A stretch of DNA of 58,635 bases from Candidatus Pseudoruminococcus merdavium (GTDB lineage Bacteria > Bacillota > Clostridia > Oscillospirales > Ruminococcaceae), in assembly GCA_904419745.1 (NCBI GenBank), contig CAJFSS010000017.1, forward strand, positions 1 through 58,635, read 5' to 3'. Of the stretch, positions 37,471-46,389 are shown piece after piece. A program made the translations under genes and the position numbers. Positions within the stretch are counted from its first letter, which is position 1. Every line of letters begins with the position of its first letter. The notes beneath the pieces were generated by a model that did no database searches, was not told where the DNA came from, and saw nothing but the letters and a program-made list of their open reading frames with translations.

Positions 37471-38331
37471 CTAGCGGTACAGGGAATCTTCTATTTCTAT
37501 TTCCCCGTCAAACACATGGGACGCCGGGCCTTCCATAATCACATTTCCATCCTTTTGATAGGTGATATGGAGATCCCCGCCCTTCAAATGTACTGTGATG
37601 GGCGCCCCATACGGGGAAACTCCTTCCAGTACGCAGGCCACTGCAACCGCGCAGGCTCCTGTTCCGCAGGCAAATGTTTCACCGGAACCACGTTCCCATA
37701 CCCGCATTTCCACTTCTGTTTTTCCAAGGATATGGGCAAATTCTGTATTGATTCGGTCCGGAAAAAGCGGATGGTGTTCAAACCCGGGCCCGAGCTTTTC
37801 CAGGTCCAAGCTCTTGATGTCCTCACAAAACACCACAGCATGGGGATTTCCCATACTGACACAGGTGACATAATAGGTTCGCCCATAAACTTCCAATGGC
37901 TGTCGGACAAAATGATCCCCGCTGCATAGTACGGGAATTTCCCTGGGATCTAATATAGCATGCCCCATATCTACCTGTGCCCGGCATACCCTGCCATTTT
38001 CTATTTGCATGGTGATGGGTTTTATCCCGCTGAGTGTCTCCAGAGTAATATCCGTTTTTTGTGTCAGCCCCGTGTCATAGACATATTTTGCCACACAACG
38101 GCTGGCGTTGCCGCACATCCGTCCTTCCGAACCATCGGCATTAAACATACGCATTTGGAAGTCTGCCTTTTTTGAGGGCAAAATTAGAACCAGTCCATCC
38201 GATCCAATTCCAAAATGGCGATTACTAAGCAGTACCGATAGTCGTCCTGGATGAGCGGGGGCTCGCTCCATACAGTTGAGATACACATAATCGTTTCCAA
38301 TTCCGTGCATCTTCGAAAAATGCAATCTCAT
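37471..38331 (-). CDS. dapF: Diaminopimelate epimerase
   Basis: A 286-residue PLP-independent epimerase that converts LL- to meso-diaminopimelate. The two catalytic Cys are in GNASRCVAKYV and ACGTGACAVAVAC; HGIGNDYVYLN begins the fold. The ATG at 38331 is chosen because AAGGAG lies 7 bases upstream. dapF is followed by dapL after 51 bases, forming a two-step cassette. Other lysine genes are not in the window. Confidence 0.96.
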   Translation of the reverse strand: MRLHFSKMHGIGNDYVYLNCMERAPAHPGRLSVLLSNRHFGIGSDGLVLILPSKKADFQMRMFNADGSEGRMCGNASRCVAKYVYDTGLTQKTDITLETLSGIKPITMQIENGRVCRAQVDMGHAILDPREIPVLCSGDHFVRQPLEVYGRTYYVTCVSMGNPHAVVFCEDIKSLDLEKLGPGFEHHPLFPDRINTEFAHILGKTEVEMRVWERGSGETFACGTGACAVAVACVLEGVSPYGAPITVHLKGGDLHITYQKDGNVIMEGPASHVFDGEIEIEDSLYR

Positions 38332-38399
38332 TCCCCTTCTCCTTCCTTGTTCTATCTCTAGTATTCCCAGAAATAACACCTTTTCTGGGCTACAGCAAC

Positions 38400-38405
38400 A
38401 TTATA
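38400..38405 (-). promoter_or_regulatory. Extended -10 element upstream of dapF
   Basis: Minus strand TGTTATAAT, with no convincing -35. It leaves a leader of about 60 bases. Confidence 0.45.
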
Positions 38406-38483
38406 ACATGGGAAGTCGTGACAGCGTCTGTGTAAAATGACATAAGTTTTGTTTCTAAAAGCACCAGTTTTTAGAAAAACAGC

Positions 38484-38514
38484 AAAAGAAACTCCTCCTG
38501 CTGTTACAGCAGGA
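38484..38514 (-). terminator. Terminator of the oxoamine synthase gene
   Basis: TCCTGCTG / CAGCAGGA stem with a 3-base loop, and a TTTCTTTT tract on the minus-strand side, 10 bases after the stop. Confidence 0.75.
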
Positions 38515-38523
38515 AGAGAAAAG

Positions 38524-39678
38524 TCATATAGAGCTACGAATACTTCTGATATGGCGGATAACAAAATCCAGTTCGTCCTTATCATGAGTTGCCATCAAAG
38601 TAAAACGAAGTCTTGCCTGGCCCTTTGCAACGCTGGGATAATGTATGGTCGGGACAAATATTCCTTTATTATAAAGCAGCTCGCTGAATTTCATGGCACG
38701 GCATTCTTCTCCGATAATCAGGGAGACAATGGCGCTTTTCGTACTCACGCGCTGGAAGCCGATTTCATGGAGGCCATTGACAAAATATGTCACATTATCT
38801 CTCAGTTTCTCCACCAGCTCCGGATGGTTTTTGACTATTTCCAGCGCTTTAATGGCTGCCGCAGTAGACGCCGGAGAAATGGGGGTTGTCGCCCGAAATG
38901 TATTTGCCGTATTGCGAATATAATCGCACACAATATTGTCCGCTGCGACAAATCCCCCTTCTGAGGCAAGCGCCTTTCCAAAAGTTCCGGTAATTAAATC
39001 AATTTCCTTAGTCAGGCCAAAATACTCCCCAATTCCTCGTCCAGTTTCCCCGATTACCCCGGTTGCATGGGAATCATCTACCAGAGTGTAGAGATGGAAC
39101 TGCTTTGCAATGGAGACGATATCAGGCAGATTAGCAATATCCCCTTCCATGTTAAACACACTATCCGTAACGATCATTCCCCGTTTGGACTGGCTCTCTT
39201 TCACCTTCCGGTACAGATCGTTGATGTCATTGTGCCGATAGTAAACCGTGTTGGCTTTTGCCAGACGGCAAGCGTCGTGGGAGCTTGCATGGTTGCGTTC
39301 ATCGCAGAAAATTGTAAAATCTTCTGTACATATGGACGGGATTACCCCGATATTTGCCATGTAACCACAGTTAAACAACACAGCCGCCTGTTTTCCTTTA
39401 AAAGAGGCGATCTGCTGTTCCAATACCCGGTGGACATCATAGCTTCCGGTAGAAAAACGGGAACCTCCCGCCGATACGCCATAGCGTTTAATTGCATTGA
39501 CGGCCGCCTGTTTCACATCCTCGTCATCCGACAGTCCCAGATAGCTGTTAGAAGACATGACAAGCATATTTACTCCGTTAATAATGCAATATTTGTTCTG
39601 CGGAGTACTCACATAAGAGAGATTATGATAGAGATTATTCTTTTTAATTTCATCCAATCGAAATTTAATAAATTCCAA
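38524..39678 (-). CDS. Alpha-oxoamine synthase family PLP enzyme (BioF/Kbl-like)
   Basis: A 384-residue PLP enzyme that condenses an amino acid with an acyl-CoA. Signatures: NSYLGLS, GVSAGGSRFSTGSYDVHRVLE, FNCGYMANIGV, VDDSHATGVIGETGRGI and the PLP Lys in GTFGKALASEGGFV. It could be 8-amino-7-oxononanoate synthase, glycine C-acetyltransferase or a serine palmitoyltransferase-like enzyme; no biotin or threonine-dehydrogenase gene is adjacent, so the substrate is open. The start is TTG at 39678: AAGGTGA lies 5 bases upstream, whereas the ATG at 39723 has no ribosome-binding site. Confidence 0.88.
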   Translation of the reverse strand: MEFIKFRLDEIKKNNLYHNLSYVSTPQNKYCIINGVNMLVMSSNSYLGLSDDEDVKQAAVNAIKRYGVSAGGSRFSTGSYDVHRVLEQQIASFKGKQAAVLFNCGYMANIGVIPSICTEDFTIFCDERNHASSHDACRLAKANTVYYRHNDINDLYRKVKESQSKRGMIVTDSVFNMEGDIANLPDIVSIAKQFHLYTLVDDSHATGVIGETGRGIGEYFGLTKEIDLITGTFGKALASEGGFVAADNIVCDYIRNTANTFRATTPISPASTAAAIKALEIVKNHPELVEKLRDNVTYFVNGLHEIGFQRVSTKSAIVSLIIGEECRAMKFSELLYNKGIFVPTIHYPSVAKGQARLRFTLMATHDKDELDFVIRHIRSIRSSI

Positions 39679-39889
39679 ATAAATCACCTTCTCAGTCCAA
39701 CCAATATGGCTGGCCCTGTCCATTTACTCAACGAATGGGATACAAATTGGAAAATGTTGTGCAATTATGGTACTATAATAGTGTTTATTATACTACGCTG
39801 GCAAGAAATTGTATAGCCTTATCCACTGAAAACACGAAATTTTTGTTGGAAAATTGTCATAATCAACAAAACATTTTAGGAGAATTGAC

Positions 39890-40639
39890 ATGGAACTACA
39901 AACAGAACAATGGAACCTGTATACGTATCGCCAGTTTACAGATGAGTTAAAAGGATTGTCAGAAAAAAAATACCGGGAATTTTGTATCAAAATCGTCCAT
40001 GCAAAGACCCCTATTTGGGGGGTACGACAGCCGACCATGCGAAAACTTGCGTCTGAGATATTAAAGGGAAACGCCCTGTCTTTTCTGGAAGTTCCAAAAG
40101 GGGACGCACTCGAAGAACAAATGATGCATGGATATGTCCTTGCAAAAATCAAACTGCCTTATGAACAAAAACTTACATTCCTTTTCCCTTTTTTGGAACG
40201 GATGGATAACTGGTCTGTCTGCGATAATTTTGTAACTGCGCTAAAACCCTTTATCCGTGAAAACTGCGCCCGTTTTCTTGCTGATATCCGCCATCTGGCC
40301 ATGAACGAAAACCCATGGAAAGTCCGTTTTCTATTGGTTGTACTACTGGAGTGCTATCTGGAACCGGATACACTGGCGGATGCGCTTTCCCTCTGTAAGC
40401 AGATTAAACGCGAAGAATACTATGTAAAAATGGCCCAGGCTTGGCTCCTTTCCATGGCCTATGTTCAAAATCCCTGCGCCGCAATGGAAGCACTCCAGTC
40501 ATTTGAACAGGATCGTTTTATTACCCTTAAAACAATTTCCAAAATTATAGATTCCTATCAAGTAACAGAAGATCAAAAAGATTTATGCAGAAAATATCGG
40601 GATAATTACAAAAAACGGCATGGAAACCAGAAAAAATAG
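39890..40639 (+). CDS. AlkD-like DNA alkylation repair protein
   Basis: A 249-residue HEAT-repeat protein of the DNA alkylation repair (AlkD/AlkC) family. WGVRQPTMRKLASEI and LERMDNWSVCDNF are strong family matches, and the Trp-Asp region corresponds to the catalytic pocket. It removes alkylated bases by a glycosylase action. TATAAT (39774-39779) lies upstream. It shares a bidirectional terminator with the next, convergent gene. Confidence 0.9.
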   Translation: MELQTEQWNLYTYRQFTDELKGLSEKKYREFCIKIVHAKTPIWGVRQPTMRKLASEILKGNALSFLEVPKGDALEEQMMHGYVLAKIKLPYEQKLTFLFPFLERMDNWSVCDNFVTALKPFIRENCARFLADIRHLAMNENPWKVRFLLVVLLECYLEPDTLADALSLCKQIKREEYYVKMAQAWLLSMAYVQNPCAAMEALQSFEQDRFITLKTISKIIDSYQVTEDQKDLCRKYRDNYKKRHGNQKK

Positions 40640-40665
40640 GAGGGAAGGAATCCCCTCCTATTTTT
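40632..40665. terminator. Bidirectional terminator overlapping a stop codon
   Basis: Stem AAAAATAGGAGGG / CCCTCCTATTTTT. The stop codon (TAG) of the minus-strand gene ending at 40658 lies inside this stem. Confidence 0.85.
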
Positions 40666-40993
40666 CTTTTAAACCTTCACGGTATTGATCCATTGCGAGG
40701 AACCAGCCATATTCAAACGATTTCCGGCACAATATCTCCTGTATTTCCTCATAGGACTGATAAATTTTCCGGATTTCTTCCGCATCTTCCCCGGCAAGCC
40801 CGGCCTGCTCCGAAAGTCGCAGCCTGGCGGCATAAATGACTTCATACAAGTCCCCACAACGGGACGATTCAAATTCGTTCGGGACAAGATCGGCAAGTTT
40901 AGAATCCCTGTTTTGTTCCAGTAAGCCGGTCATGTAACCGTAGACCTCTTCAAACAGGTCGTCCAATCCCTGCCATGCTACGTTGTATTTCAA
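40658..40993 (-). CDS. Small conserved-looking acidic protein, unknown function
   Basis: A 111-residue, mainly helical, acidic protein (DLFEEVYGYMTGLLEQNR, CGDLYEVIYAARLRLSEQ). The start is TTG at 40993, with GGGGAGGG 7 bases upstream; there is no ATG in a better place. Its end lies in the shared terminator stem. It lies 41 bases after the thioesterase gene and may be in its operon. No catalytic or membrane motif is visible. Confidence 0.7.
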   Translation of the reverse strand: MKYNVAWQGLDDLFEEVYGYMTGLLEQNRDSKLADLVPNEFESSRCGDLYEVIYAARLRLSEQAGLAGEDAEEIRKIYQSYEEIQEILCRKSFEYGWFLAMDQYREGLKEK

Positions 40994-41034
40994 AGACGAT
41001 CCCTCCCCGTTTTCCCCAGACAGATAGGAGCCGT

Positions 41035-41421
41035 TTAATCCAGCTTTGCCTGTGCTTTTTGTTCAAACCTCTCCTTTGAGACAATCACTCTGCTATGGGT
41101 TCCTTCTCCAATCAGTCCTGCTTCATCATATGCTTTGACAGCAAAAGTAATGCCCTTTCCTTCCCAGGAGGTGATTTCTGCGCTGGCCGTCACTTTCATG
41201 CCGCAGGGAGTCGCAGATATATGGCTAGTATTCATGCTTGTTCCCACAGTAGTCTGCCCTTCCTCCAACAATTCCTTAACACAACCGGATGCCGCCTGTT
41301 CCATCAAGGCAATCATCATTGGGGTTGCAAATACTTTTACATCCCCGCTGCCAACATGACAGGCAAGCATTTCCTCCGTAACCGTTACTGTAACTTCTTT
41401 TTTTCTTCCAATTGATTCCAT
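41035..41421 (-). CDS. FlK-type hotdog thioesterase
   Basis: A 128-residue single hotdog-fold protein similar to the fluoroacetyl-CoA thioesterase FlK. The positions that hold the catalytic Thr/Glu/His triad can be traced in FATPMMIALMEQAA (Thr, Glu) and NTSHISATPCG (His). Close relatives in gut Firmicutes hydrolyse unknown acyl-CoAs. The ATG at 41421 has AAAGGAG upstream. It follows ydcF. Confidence 0.85.
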   Translation of the reverse strand: MESIGRKKEVTVTVTEEMLACHVGSGDVKVFATPMMIALMEQAASGCVKELLEEGQTTVGTSMNTSHISATPCGMKVTASAEITSWEGKGITFAVKAYDEAGLIGEGTHSRVIVSKERFEQKAQAKLD

Positions 41422-41441
41422 TTGTAATGCTCCTTTCCAAT

Positions 41442-42212
41442 TCAAGTTCTATCAAAGAGGGCCGATTTTACGACCCCCATCAATTCCCTGGCATAATATC
41501 CCGGTGCAAGCAGCCAAGGAGTATTGGCAGGCAATGCATGAAAAACAAGGCCATTATCCTTTGCAAACATAGAGGCCCGAAATTGATGAAACCCATCTGT
41601 TGCAACAACAATTTCTTTGCTAAGCCCTTCCCAGCTGATTATCTGCGTGGAATACAGGAAATTTTCCTTGGTATTTGTGGACTGCGTCTCTTTATAAATG
41701 CGCTGCGCTTCAATCCCTTTTTCCAACAGATACTGTTCCATAGCTTCTCCTTCCGGGATATCCTCGTCGTCGCCCTGCCCTCCGGAAACCACGCAGACTG
41801 CATCCGGATACTGTGTTAGATATTGATAGGCGGCTTCCAACCTTCTTGTCAGCATGAGAGATGGTTCTGTTCCCCTTACCTGACAGCCGAGTACAAGGAC
41901 CGTTTTAGGCGGCCGGGCAGGATCGTATCCCTTACCATGGGCAGTATAGAGCATCGCTGTAATCAGAGAACCACACAGGATCAATCCCACTGATAGGAAA
42001 ATGATCAGCGCCTTTATCCACATGCTTCTTTGTCTCCCTTTTCTGTTCAGATATACTACAAGCGAGGGGAAGAACAGGAAAAAAATCCCCACGCACAACA
42101 GCAGGATACTGCCCGCCCCGAAAACTCCATAGACAAATACCGGGACTATGGAAAAAAAGAACGCCAAAGCGGAAACAAGATAACAAAAAATTTTTCCTAC
42201 AGTCCGGCTCAT
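41442..42212 (-). CDS. ydcF: YdcF/SanA family envelope protein (DUF218)
   Basis: A 256-residue protein with three to four N-terminal transmembrane helices (1-105) and a C-terminal DUF218 domain: VLVLGCQVRGTEPSLMLTRRLEAAYQYL, VVSGGQGDDEDIPEGEAM and STNTKENFLYS. The family acts on the cell envelope and may use a nucleotide-like ligand; the precise activity is unknown. The start overlaps the nth stop by 4 bases (ATGA). Confidence 0.88.
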   Translation of the reverse strand: MSRTVGKIFCYLVSALAFFFSIVPVFVYGVFGAGSILLLCVGIFFLFFPSLVVYLNRKGRQRSMWIKALIIFLSVGLILCGSLITAMLYTAHGKGYDPARPPKTVLVLGCQVRGTEPSLMLTRRLEAAYQYLTQYPDAVCVVSGGQGDDEDIPEGEAMEQYLLEKGIEAQRIYKETQSTNTKENFLYSTQIISWEGLSKEIVVATDGFHQFRASMFAKDNGLVFHALPANTPWLLAPGYYARELMGVVKSALFDRT

Positions 42213-42856
42213 TCCCGTTCCTCGTGTGTCTGTTCGTAGTGTTCACAGAAATCTTTCATAATACACTCCTCACATTTAGGAGACCTTGCTTTACAGATAT
42301 CCCTTCCATAGAGTACAAGGCGATGGCAGAAATCATTGGATTCCTCCGGAGGAAGGATTTCCCGCAGCTGCATTTCCACCTTTTTTGGATCCTTGGTAGT
42401 GGACAGTCCCAGCAAATTGGTAATCCGGATACAGTGAGTATCGCATACCACCGCTGGTTTATGGTAAATATCCCCCACTACAAGATTTGCAGTTTTCCGG
42501 CCAACCCCCGGGAGTTTTATCAGTTCTTCCACTGTATCCGGAAGTTTCCCATGATACTGGTCACGCAGCATGATACACATATTCACAATGTCTCTTGCTT
42601 TTGTTTTAAAAAAACCACACGGACGGACAATCTCTTCCACATCGGCGACATTGGCGTTTGCAAAATCATCAATGGAGTGATATTTTGCATACAGATCTTT
42701 TGTAACAATGTTCACTCGTGCATCCGTACATTGTGCGGCCAGCCGGGTAGATATCAAAAGCTCATGTGGATTTTCATAAGTAAGGGAACAAATCGCATCC
42801 GGGTAGCGCTTTTTCAATGCTTCAATCGCAAGCCTTGCCCGTTCTTTTTTTTCCAT
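42209..42856 (-). CDS. nth: Endonuclease III
   Basis: A 215-residue base-excision repair glycosylase/AP lyase. The helix-hairpin-helix [12 protein letters not shown] carries the catalytic Lys and DTHCIRI the catalytic Asp. The [4Fe-4S] cluster is bound by [17 protein letters not shown] (C-x6-C-x2-C-x5-C). It overlaps ydcF by 4 bases and is divergent from glyA. Confidence 0.97.
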   Translation of the reverse strand: MEKKERARLAIEALKKRYPDAICSLTYENPHELLISTRLAAQCTDARVNIVTKDLYAKYHSIDDFANANVADVEEIVRPCGFFKTKARDIVNMCIMLRDQYHGKLPDTVEELIKLPGVGRKTANLVVGDIYHKPAVVCDTHCIRITNLLGLSTTKDPKKVEMQLREILPPEESNDFCHRLVLYGRDICKARSPKCEECIMKDFCEHYEQTHEERE

Positions 42857-43013
42857 ACCTCATATCCTCCTAATCAAAATAGCGTACAGATGTAGTATAT
42901 CATACAAAATTGTGCGCGTAAATCTACAATCCGTACGCTTGCTTTCCCAAACCCACTATAGTAGAATGAAAACAAGTAAAACGATATTATCAGGCAGGCA
43001 AGGAGGAATTCTC

Positions 43014-44267
43014 ATGAACGAAATTGTACGCAGTTCCATTGAAAATGTACGCAAAACAGACCCGGAAATTGCAGACGCCATTACCTTGGAACTAGAACGC
43101 CAGCAGAGAAACATTGAGTTGATTGCCTCGGAAAATATTGTCAGCACCGCTGTCCTTTCCGCAATGGGAAGCGTACTGACCAACAAATATGCAGAGGGAT
43201 ATCCCGCCCATCGCTATTATGGCGGCTGCCAGTGTGTTGATGTGGCGGAAAACCTTGCGATTGCGCGTGCCAAGGAATTGTTTGGAGCAGAGCATGTCAA
43301 TGTTCAGCCGCATTCCGGGGCACAGGCAAACCTTGCCGTATATTTTGCCCTGCTCCAGCCCGGCGACACTGTACTCGGCATGAATCTGGCGCATGGCGGA
43401 CATCTGACGCATGGTTCCCCGGTTAATATGTCGGGGAAATATTTCAACTTCATTCCCTATGGGGTGGATGAAAATGGGCTGCTTGACTATGATGCATTGG
43501 ACAAGCTTGCAAAAGAGCACAAACCAAAACTGATTGTTGCGGGTGCTTCCGCATACCCCCGTGTGATTGACTTTGAACGAATTTCCAAAACCGCCAAAGA
43601 GGTTGGCGCTTATTTTATGGTGGACATGGCGCACATTGCAGGGCTGGTAGCAGCAGGGGAGCACCCCTCCCCCGTCCCCTATGCGGATGTTGTCACTACG
43701 ACCACCCACAAAACCCTGCGAGGCCCGCGCGGAGGCATGATCCTCTGCAAAGAGGAACTTGGAAAACAGATTGACAAAGCCATCTTCCCGGGAACACAGG
43801 GAGGACCATTGATGCACATTATTGCCGCCAAGGCAGTCTCTTTGAAAGAGGCGCTCAGTGAGGAATTCAAAACGTATCAGCATCAGGTGATCAAAAATGC
43901 AAAAGCGTTTGCACAAGCCCTGAAAGAAAAGGGGTTCGACCTTGTTTCCGGTGGGACAGATAACCACTTAATCCTCATTGATCTGCGAAGCCATCACATC
44001 ACAGGAAAAGAACTGGAACATCGGCTTGACGAAGTGTATATCACTGTCAACAAAAACGCAATCCCAAACGATCCGGAAAAACCATTTGTCACAAGTGGTA
44101 TCCGTGTCGGTACCCCAGCGGTGACCACCCGCGGTTTTGTGGAAGAAGACATGGCGGAAATTGCAGATATCATTCACCAAGCGGCACTGGAAAACTTTGA
44201 AAGCAAAATTGAGGCGCTTCGCGCTAGAGTAAACGCGATCTGCAAAAAATACCCGCTTTACGAATAA
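43014..44267 (+). CDS. glyA: Serine hydroxymethyltransferase
   Basis: A 417-residue PLP enzyme that interconverts serine and glycine and loads one-carbon units onto tetrahydrofolate. The PLP Lys is in [41 protein letters not shown] and [19 protein letters not shown] are typical. The ATG at 43014 follows AGGAGG by 7 bases; the longer frame upstream lacks a site. Followed by its own terminator. Confidence 0.97.
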   Translation: MNEIVRSSIENVRKTDPEIADAITLELERQQRNIELIASENIVSTAVLSAMGSVLTNKYAEGYPAHRYYGGCQCVDVAENLAIARAKELFGAEHVNVQPHSGAQANLAVYFALLQPGDTVLGMNLAHGGHLTHGSPVNMSGKYFNFIPYGVDENGLLDYDALDKLAKEHKPKLIVAGASAYPRVIDFERISKTAKEVGAYFMVDMAHIAGLVAAGEHPSPVPYADVVTTTTHKTLRGPRGGMILCKEELGKQIDKAIFPGTQGGPLMHIIAAKAVSLKEALSEEFKTYQHQVIKNAKAFAQALKEKGFDLVSGGTDNHLILIDLRSHHITGKELEHRLDEVYITVNKNAIPNDPEKPFVTSGIRVGTPAVTTRGFVEEDMAEIADIIHQAALENFESKIEALRARVNAICKKYPLYE

Positions 44268-44282
44268 TATACAAACAGTTAG

Positions 44283-44322
44283 ACCGCAGGGAAAGCGCAG
44301 CTATTTTCCCTGCGGTTTTTTC
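44283..44322 (+). terminator. Terminator of glyA
   Basis: ACCGCAGGGAAA / TTTCCCTGCGGT stem with a 10-base loop and a T run. Confidence 0.88.
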
Positions 44323-44362
44323 CTTGGCATACAAAAAAATTCTACAGAGAAAGGAATAAAAA

Positions 44363-44896
44363 ATGGCAAAGCCCAAACTCAGAAAAATGCTTGGAAATGC
44401 ACAACATCCACTGGTGATAAAACTTATGAGAATCATCGAGACACAGAGTCAAGATACCCTATGCCGATGGGCGCTTGACTATGTACAGGCGCACTACTTT
44501 CCCATTTTGAATCAAAAAGGGTGCTGTGACTCCCGCTTTATACAGGCTGCCCAAACTGTGGAAAATCTGCTCCATAAGCGGATATCTTTGAAAGAAGGCA
44601 AACCATTTTTCAAGCAAGCAGCCGCAGCGGCCAGAGAAATAGACCAAGATCCCGCCGCACAGGCCGCTGCAAAGGCCATCAGTGTTGCATGTAGTATTGC
44701 GCAGACCCCCACAAATGCACTGGGTTTTACCTTTTACGGTGCGGCTGCTTACGCCTATGACTGCGCCGGTTTTGAAGCAAGCAGACAAGTATATGAACAG
44801 CTGGCAACCGAAGAATTCCAAACTTTGCTGGATGCGCTGAATTTGATTGCGGTTTTGCATGAGCCAAATCCCGTAAAAATCAACTGGAATTGCTGA
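44363..44896 (+). CDS. Imm5-like putative immunity protein
   Basis: A 177-residue helical protein rich in Ala and Cys. It resembles the Imm5-like putative immunity family: WALDYVQAHYFPILN, a central AAAAAREIDQDPAAQAAAKA stretch and repeated Ala-rich helices (GFTFYGAAAYAYDCAG). This family is known from polymorphic toxin loci. No toxin gene is adjacent, so it would be an orphan immunity protein, or may have another function. Confidence 0.6.
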   Translation: MAKPKLRKMLGNAQHPLVIKLMRIIETQSQDTLCRWALDYVQAHYFPILNQKGCCDSRFIQAAQTVENLLHKRISLKEGKPFFKQAAAAAREIDQDPAAQAAAKAISVACSIAQTPTNALGFTFYGAAAYAYDCAGFEASRQVYEQLATEEFQTLLDALNLIAVLHEPNPVKINWNC

Positions 44897-44924
44897 CCCC
44901 ATTCCCTCCAAAATACGGAAAAAC

Positions 44925-44953
44925 TTGCTTATCAGGCCGTTTTATGAGATAAT
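44925..44953 (+). promoter_or_regulatory. Promoter of the DUF1848 gene
   Basis: TTGCTT (44925-44930), 17 bases, GATAAT (44948-44953). Confidence 0.65.
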
Positions 44954-45024
44954 GAGAAAAGAGATTTTTTCAATGTAACACATCAATACAGCAAAATCCA
45001 ATTGTTCTTGAGAGGGTGTTTTTC

Positions 45025-45954
45025 ATGATTCTATCCGTATCTCGCCGCACTGATATCCCGGCTCACTATGCTGAGTGGTTTTTAAACCGTCTGAAGGCGG
45101 GATATGTTCTTGTGCGCAATCCGGTAAACCATGCCCAGATTTCCAGGGTGACGCTCTCTCCGGATGTGATCGATTGTATTGTCTTCTGGTCAAAAGACCC
45201 GCGTAACCTGCTCCCCTATCTTCCGGAAATTGACCGGATGGGATACCGATATTATTTTCAGTTCACCTTGACTCCCTATGGGAAGGATTTGGAACCAAAA
45301 CTGAGAAAGAAACCGGATATTGAGCAGACGCTCCTTACATTGAGCGAAAAAATTGGCAGCGAACGTATTGTATGGCGATACGATCCCATCATTCTCAACG
45401 ATACATGGAATATAGAAAAACACAAAGAACAGTTTGCCCGCATGTGCGAAAAGTTTTCCCATGCGGTAAGAAGCATCACGATCAGTTTTGTCGACCGGTA
45501 TCCAAAATTGAAAACAGATTTAATCCGTCCTCTGACCTCACAGGAAATGCAGGAACTTGGAAAATGGATTGGGGAAACCGCAGCAAAGTACCACTTGCCC
45601 GTTCATACCTGCTGTGAAACCGAGGATCTCACACAGTACGGCATCACAAAGGCGGGCTGTATCAATGCCGAAATTGTGGAGGAATTGGCGGATCGACACA
45701 TTAACATCAACCGGGATAAAAACCAGCGTCCGGGATGTGGATGCTGTGAAAGCTTTGACATTGGCGTCTACAATACCTGTCCCTATGGATGCGTCTACTG
45801 CTATGCAAATTTTAGCCCGGAATCCACACTTCACAATATGCAACAGTATGATCCAAATGGCGAACTCCTGATCGGGAAGGTACTGGAAGGCGAACCCATT
45901 CGAGAACGAAAAGCGCAATCCAATTTGGATGAACAACTCAGTTTGTTTTTGTAA
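45025..45954 (+). CDS. DUF1848 protein with a C-terminal CX3CX2C cysteine motif
   Basis: A 309-residue DUF1848 protein (SVSRRTDIPAHYAEWFLNRL, VFWSKDPRNLLPYL, HLPVHTCCETEDL). The Cys cluster GCGCC (238-241) is followed by NTCPYGCVYCYANFSPES, a CX3CX2C motif (Cys 252, 256, 259) like the radical-SAM iron-sulfur site but near the C-terminus. An iron-sulfur protein is likely; the reaction is unknown. The ATG at 45025 has GAGAGGG upstream. The neighbours do not suggest a pathway. Confidence 0.85.
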   Translation: MILSVSRRTDIPAHYAEWFLNRLKAGYVLVRNPVNHAQISRVTLSPDVIDCIVFWSKDPRNLLPYLPEIDRMGYRYYFQFTLTPYGKDLEPKLRKKPDIEQTLLTLSEKIGSERIVWRYDPIILNDTWNIEKHKEQFARMCEKFSHAVRSITISFVDRYPKLKTDLIRPLTSQEMQELGKWIGETAAKYHLPVHTCCETEDLTQYGITKAGCINAEIVEELADRHININRDKNQRPGCGCCESFDIGVYNTCPYGCVYCYANFSPESTLHNMQQYDPNGELLIGKVLEGEPIRERKAQSNLDEQLSLFL

Positions 45955-46013
45955 GACTTCCGTCATGAGAGAATACCCGGAATGACAGGAAAAATGGATT
46001 TGGAGGAAATCGT

Positions 46014-46280
46014 ATGATGGATGACATGGTGGATGTAATCCTTGATTTGATTTTAGAAGGGACATTTGGAGTAGCCAAATCCAAACGGGTGCCTTTTCCC
46101 ATCCGTATCCTATCAGCCGGTTTGATCCTGTTGTTTTTCCTGGGGATTGTGGGATTTCTTTTTTGGAACGGCGTCCGCTCCAAAAAAGGATTTTTAATTG
46201 CTCTTGGAATTTTGTTTTTGATTGGCTTTTCTCTATTGGTATCCTTTAAAATACGAAATTGGCACAGGCACAAAAAATAG
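46014..46280 (+). CDS. Small membrane protein, unknown function
   Basis: An 88-residue protein with two hydrophobic helices (about 30-50 and 59-78) separated by a short basic loop, and a basic end (KIRNWHRHKK). A strong GGAGG lies 7 bases before the ATG at 46014 (a second ATG follows directly). It is transcribed after the DUF1848 gene. No family is recognised. Confidence 0.65.
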   Translation: MMDDMVDVILDLILEGTFGVAKSKRVPFPIRILSAGLILLFFLGIVGFLFWNGVRSKKGFLIALGILFLIGFSLLVSFKIRNWHRHKK

Positions 46281-46356
46281 ACTTTCCGGCATTTGTAAAC
46301 ATGGACTTTCGCCTCTTTCCAGTAAGCAAAGATACCGGTTCCCTTACCATGGCAGG

Positions 46357-46389
46357 AAAAAGCTCCATCCAATATGGATGGAGCTTTTT
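46357..46389. terminator. Bidirectional terminator
   Basis: A perfect 15-bp stem aaaaagctccatcca / tggatggagcttttt with a 3-base loop. It serves the plus-strand membrane gene and overlaps the stop of the convergent DUF6873 gene. Confidence 0.88.
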
